Assembly (NCBI RefSeq): GCF_021018805.1
Contig: NC_086266.1
Location: 7,688,001 to 7,752,000 of the forward strand
Length of the DNA: 64,000 nt
Direction: 5' to 3'
Origin: Prinia subflava
Taxonomy: Eukaryota; Chordata; Aves; Passeriformes; Cisticolidae
Positions within the stretch are counted from its first letter, which is position 1. The number at the start of each line of letters is the position of its first letter. The position numbers and the translations under genes are program-made. Positions 59,801-64,000 of this stretch are shown here, piece by piece. The notes below the pieces were generated by a model, which searched no databases, was not told the origin of the DNA, and was given only the letters and a program-made list of their open reading frames with translations.

Positions 59801-62800
59801 TTAAGACCATTTTAGGCATCTTCATGCTCATAAGTCTAATAGGAACTCTTAAAAGCCTGAAATAATTTGGGACCAAAATTGACACCTGAGGGCCATTCTA
59901 TTAATGGGAGTAGAGAGTTAACAATTTTACAGTTTTGTTTATAACCAGAGGGAAGGACAAGTTTACTTAGTAGCTGCAGCATTACTCAGCACAGAGACCT
60001 GAGGAATGTTCCAGAAAACACCAAGGAATTTGCCTGGTCCTCAAATAAAATCACTATTTAAGATTACAGGGGCTACATTTATTGAGGAGATCTGCCTCAG
60101 ATTAGGACACTGACATCCTCAAATACCTACACACAAAAGTGGCACAAACTGGTTGCCAAACTTCAAATTGATGTTTATTTTCTGAGTTATCAAACAGTCC
60201 CAGAAAAGGAAGGGAGATGTTCTTTCCCAAAAAATATAATCTCTCAAAACAAGTCATCTCCTTCCCAGGAGGGAAATGCTCAGAGCAACATTGATGTTCT
60301 TTCCTCCAGGACCATGAGATTTCTCTGAAATGAGCTTAAACTCAGAAGAGATTATAAAAGTTCTCTGAACTACAAAATAAATCCACATTCTTCAGTAGAA
60401 ATTATATTCCACCAGTAAAGGACTGGAAAGAAAACCAGAAAATCTCTTACTGATGTGACCCACAGCATGTGTAGGGCACTTCAGTATGGCAACAAACTGG
60501 CTGAGGGAGAAATAAATTCTGTGGGTTTAGGTTAAACACAGAGTCAGCATGAAAAGCTGCAATTTCCAAATTAAAGCATTTGCTGAACTGGCAAATAACT
60601 CATCAGTTTGAAGCCAATCCTGGAAGATTCCCAGAAGAGTCAACCTATTACCACAGCAAATGGATTAATAAGTTCAGTATTGATCTGCCAGGAGCATGGG
60701 ATGCCTTTACTGATCCCTCTGGAAGCTCTTCCCACAGCAATGCACTGGGAATTCAGCAGGGTGGGCCACAGGGAAATAATTGAGCAAAAATAATAAATGG
60801 AGAGAAGAAGGAAATCTCAAGCCTTCACTGGATGAGTTTCAGGTTCTCCTCTTTCCCATGAATTAATGTCATGTTCAGGCTGCAATATTCCTTGGAAAAA
60901 CAAGGAAAAAACACTGCTCTCAAATACCCAGCTATTTAAAGCACCTACAACAACCCTGTACAATAATTCTGTAAAAAGAACTGATGCAATCCTGTGGACA
61001 AGTAACCAAACTGAGCAAGAAACCAACCCCTCTGGGTGTCCCTGGAAGCAGCAGGGGCTGGTGATTTTTCCAGGTTGCTGTTGTAAAGCAGCACTGATTT
61101 ATTCAGACAAATGATTAAGACTGCTGGGGAAGATGTGATTTACAAATTCAGTGTCCAGTGAGGATCTGAATGTTTCCATACACATGGATATCTATCCCTG
61201 TGAAGGGAGATTTGATAATGCTGCCTAATGGAACTTTATTGCATTTTCAGATGTTTTCCCATCGGGTTATTTAAATTTTTGCTCCTGTAAGAAGAGAGAA
61301 CTCACGAGGAAATCTGCAGTTTGCAGGCACCAAAGAGAAAGACAAAAATTACTCTTTCCCACCTCCTTAGGAGAGGGTGAGGAAGGACATTTATCCAGCT
61401 GAAAGCACAAGGCAGATCAGGAAGGCACAGCATGGCCTTGCTGACTGGAATGTTTCCTACACCAATCCCAAAGCATAATTAACAACAGCTGCCTACAAAT
61501 ATGGATTTTTTTCCCTGTCTGAAACTCAGCGGACAGGTTCAGCACTCATTTGTATGCAGAGCTCTGACCTGCCAGGGACACTTGCCAGTCTCCAGCAACT
61601 TTAAGCAAAGATCAAACCATTTTCTAATTAGGCATGGGAGTTAATGGCAGCTGAAATGACCATTTTAAATACAGCAGGCCCTAAACAATGACTTCTCAGG
61701 GTGCTGCCTGCCCCAGAGCATTTCCTTTGTAATCTTCTCAGCTTCTCCGCTCTCCTGGATGATTTATGGTGTCTGGGGGCTCCTTGGCAGTACTTTCTGT
61801 GCTGATAAAGAGGAAAACCTTCACTGTATCTTAAATTGTCAACAAATGTTTCCAAATTTCCTAAGAGTTCTTGCATTTGTCCTTCATATTTCCAGAGTTA
61901 AAAAATGTTCCAGCCTGAAGCTGCCCTTTCCTACAGAACAATGCCCACGAGCATCTCAGTATTGAGCCCCATGAACTTTCCCCACAATCAAAATGTGCTT
62001 AATTCCACTGCCCTCATCCCGTAATTCCCTACTGGATACCCAACCTTGTGGTGGAAACCAAATTAATTGTGCTGGCATCATTAATGAGAGGCTGATTATT
62101 TGAGAAACACACCTCGCAAGAGTGAGTTTCACAGGCTAAAAGGGATATTACAACTTTAATAGAGGGAGACATCAAAAAGCGTTTGCCCACAGCAAAGAAT
62201 TCAACAATTGTGTTTAAATTTAATATAACATGTGATAAAGAGTTGAGCTGCAGTCAGAGTCTGTCACTGGCTCTCACACAATATTATTTATGGCTCTATA
62301 CAGGCCCAGCTCCATGACTTTAGCAGGCAGAAACCTTAATACCTTCTGACACAACTGGGCTGAACCATCTAATATCACCCACAAATTCTTGAAAAACAAA
62401 TACTCCTTCAAATAATTATGCTGTTCCAACATATTAACTTCCCAGGCAGTGGTGAAATGTCCTGTTTTAGGGAAGACCACTGAAAAACCTTGTCTGTATC
62501 CTGGGCTTCAAATCAAAAACCTTTAATATTAGGATCACACTCTGCACTGAATAAATGTCAGAGAAATAAACTTGATGGAACAATATATTTTTCATGCTCT
62601 AAAATGAATTTTAAAAAGGACCTAGAACAGGAAACTACAAAGTCTTTAACCTCCAGAGGAAAAAAAAATCAAATACCACCCAGGTCACTAATAATCTAAT
62701 GTCAACTGTTTCCATAAAAAATGGGCAATGATAAATAATCAAAGCATTTAGTGGGAGCTGTGGGGATCTGGGTTATTCTCAGTTATTCTGTTATTCTCTG

Positions 62801-63958
62801 TGCATGTTGATTAGAATTTTAAAGAAAAGGTAATGTTTCTCCCAGCCCTGTTTCCCCATGGTTTATAACCCAGAGCATGAAATCTCTCACTTTATTTTCT
62901 AGATCCTTCCAGACCTGATCTCCCTCCGCCTGGCTGCCACGTTATCTTCTTGAGAAGGAAAATGCAGCCAGTGCAAGGTAAACCTCTAGGCTGGAGAGGT
63001 TTAGGACACAAGGCAGGCTGGGCTGATCTAAACTGCACAGAATCCCTTAAATCCATAATTCCAGATTCCTGCCCCATGAGCTCCCGGCACTGAGCTGACT
63101 CCACCTCCTGCACTGCGATAATTGCCCTTCCACTCACACACCCCTCTGATCACCGCTCTCATTTGTATGGGCAGAAAAGGTAAAAGAGATGTTTATCCCA
63201 CAGCAATTATTTTAATTTCTTGCAGCAAACTACAAGAAAAGGGCCAGCCCCGAGCAGCCCACTCAGCAAACAACTGAATCTTAAAACTTGAACAATGTGT
63301 AGGCAGAGCTGTTTATTCCTCTCTGCTTTACACTCCACTGCATCAATGCATTTATTACTCTCCTGCATCCATCTCATGCTGGCCAATCCTTCTTTATATT
63401 AAATGTAGCAATCAGCACAGAGTTCTCTGTTCCAAGAGACACAAGATCACTTTTGCTGCATTTCATCAAATGTGAGAAAAGACAAAATCTCCATCCTTTG
63501 GCCAGGCAGTCCAAACTCAGCGTCAGGATAAAATCAGACAACACACTCTGCATCCCAGGACTGAAGAATCAGCTGTTCTTGCCAAAAAGGGTTTCACTGA
63601 AACAAAAAAATAAAAGTGGTATTAGCTAACCTGAAATAGCAATTTTAAAGCAAGATCCCAGGATACAGAAGAGTTGCTTTTATCATGATGTAACCTATCG
63701 AAATTGTACCTGAAAATATGGGAAGATTTCATGTCATGGAATACTTTTTGCATCTTATTTCCATGAAGTGTCACATCCAAGGCCATCTGCGTTCATCTTC
63801 TTGGATGTAACACACTGTCATAAAGGTAAAAAAAGTCATTTAAAAATTCCCTGGTGTTTCTCTTGGCTTTTCTGTCGTTATGGCAGAGCAGGGCCGTAGC
63901 TGACCTGCAGCATGAGATGTTTTTGACAGAAGCTGGTGTCACACCTCCGCCAGCCCCT
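56801..63958. other. Gene-free AT-rich region at the distal end
   Basis: Few retroposon remnants are visible and no exon is recognised. Several AT-rich stretches dense in TAAT cores (for example 59520-59620 and 62080-62310) look like single-copy DNA and could be conserved non-coding elements, but this cannot be judged from one sequence. Confidence 0.5.
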
Positions 63959-64000
63959 TAGCAGTGTTTTTGCAGTGTTTTTGCAGTGTTTTTGCAGTGT
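63959..64000. repeat. 12-bp tandem repeat cut by the window end
   Basis: More than three copies of TTTTTGCAGTGT run into the last base, so the array continues outside the window. Confidence 0.9.

Noticed and set aside
42000..64000. Search for ZC4H2 exons, expected next in this synteny block
   Set aside because: None of the remembered ZC4H2 segments (such as KLESIKEIRNKTLQ or the C-terminal zinc-finger region) appears in either strand; the gene is probably beyond the window.
1..64000. Search for tRNA, rRNA, CRISPR arrays and endogenous retroviral genes
   Set aside because: No cloverleaf, ribosomal or repeat-spacer pattern and no retroviral gag/pol-like frame was recognised; visible mobile elements are CR1 fragments only.

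Overview
This window looks like nuclear DNA from a bird. The evidence is vertebrate split genes with GT/AG introns, two GC-rich CpG-island promoters, and at least 18 fragments that resemble 3' ends of CR1 LINEs, the dominant avian retroposon. Many of these end in the CATGATTCTG-type tail. I recognise three protein-coding genes, all on the minus strand: AMER1 (CDS 4458-7652), ASB12 (11497-13077) and MTMR8 (23541-41202). The same order and orientation occurs on human Xq11 (AMER1-ASB12-MTMR8-ZC4H2), and that block corresponds to part of chicken chromosome 4 (remembered, not searched). The species cannot be named from sequence alone.

Layout, low to high coordinate. 1-4457: probable AMER1 3' UTR, beginning with a 36-bp minisatellite that overlaps the stop codon. 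4458-7652: intact single-exon AMER1 CDS of 1064 aa, with its 3' splice site just upstream and a non-coding first exon in a CpG island at about 9180-9960. 9961-15200: ASB12, with the ankyrin exon and SOCS-box exon separated by a CR1 remnant. A non-coding first exon and a TATA/MEF2-type promoter lie near 15120-15200. 15200-23540: intergenic, with no gene seen. 23541-41202: MTMR8, reconstructed here as 14 coding exons that join in frame to a 611-aa myotubularin phosphatase with an intact CX5R active site. Its promoter is a CpG island with YY1-like and CTCGCGAGA motifs. 41340-64000: a minisatellite next to the MTMR8 promoter, then about 22 kb without a recognisable exon. It holds CR1 fragments and AT-rich single-copy DNA, presumably the spacer towards ZC4H2.

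The genes are independent units. AMER1 is a membrane-associated Wnt/APC regulator, ASB12 a CUL5 ubiquitin-ligase substrate receptor, and MTMR8 a 3-phosphoinositide phosphatase. No new multi-gene system is visible. The most unusual features are tandem repeats that touch gene-expression signals. About 21 copies of a splice-acceptor-like unit lie directly upstream of the real MTMR8 exon 6 acceptor, and use of any copy would create an immediate in-frame stop. A second MTMR8 minisatellite, in the last intron, carries acceptor-like and donor-like motifs in every unit. A third encloses the AMER1 stop codon, and the reading frame beyond that stop stays open for 107 codons.
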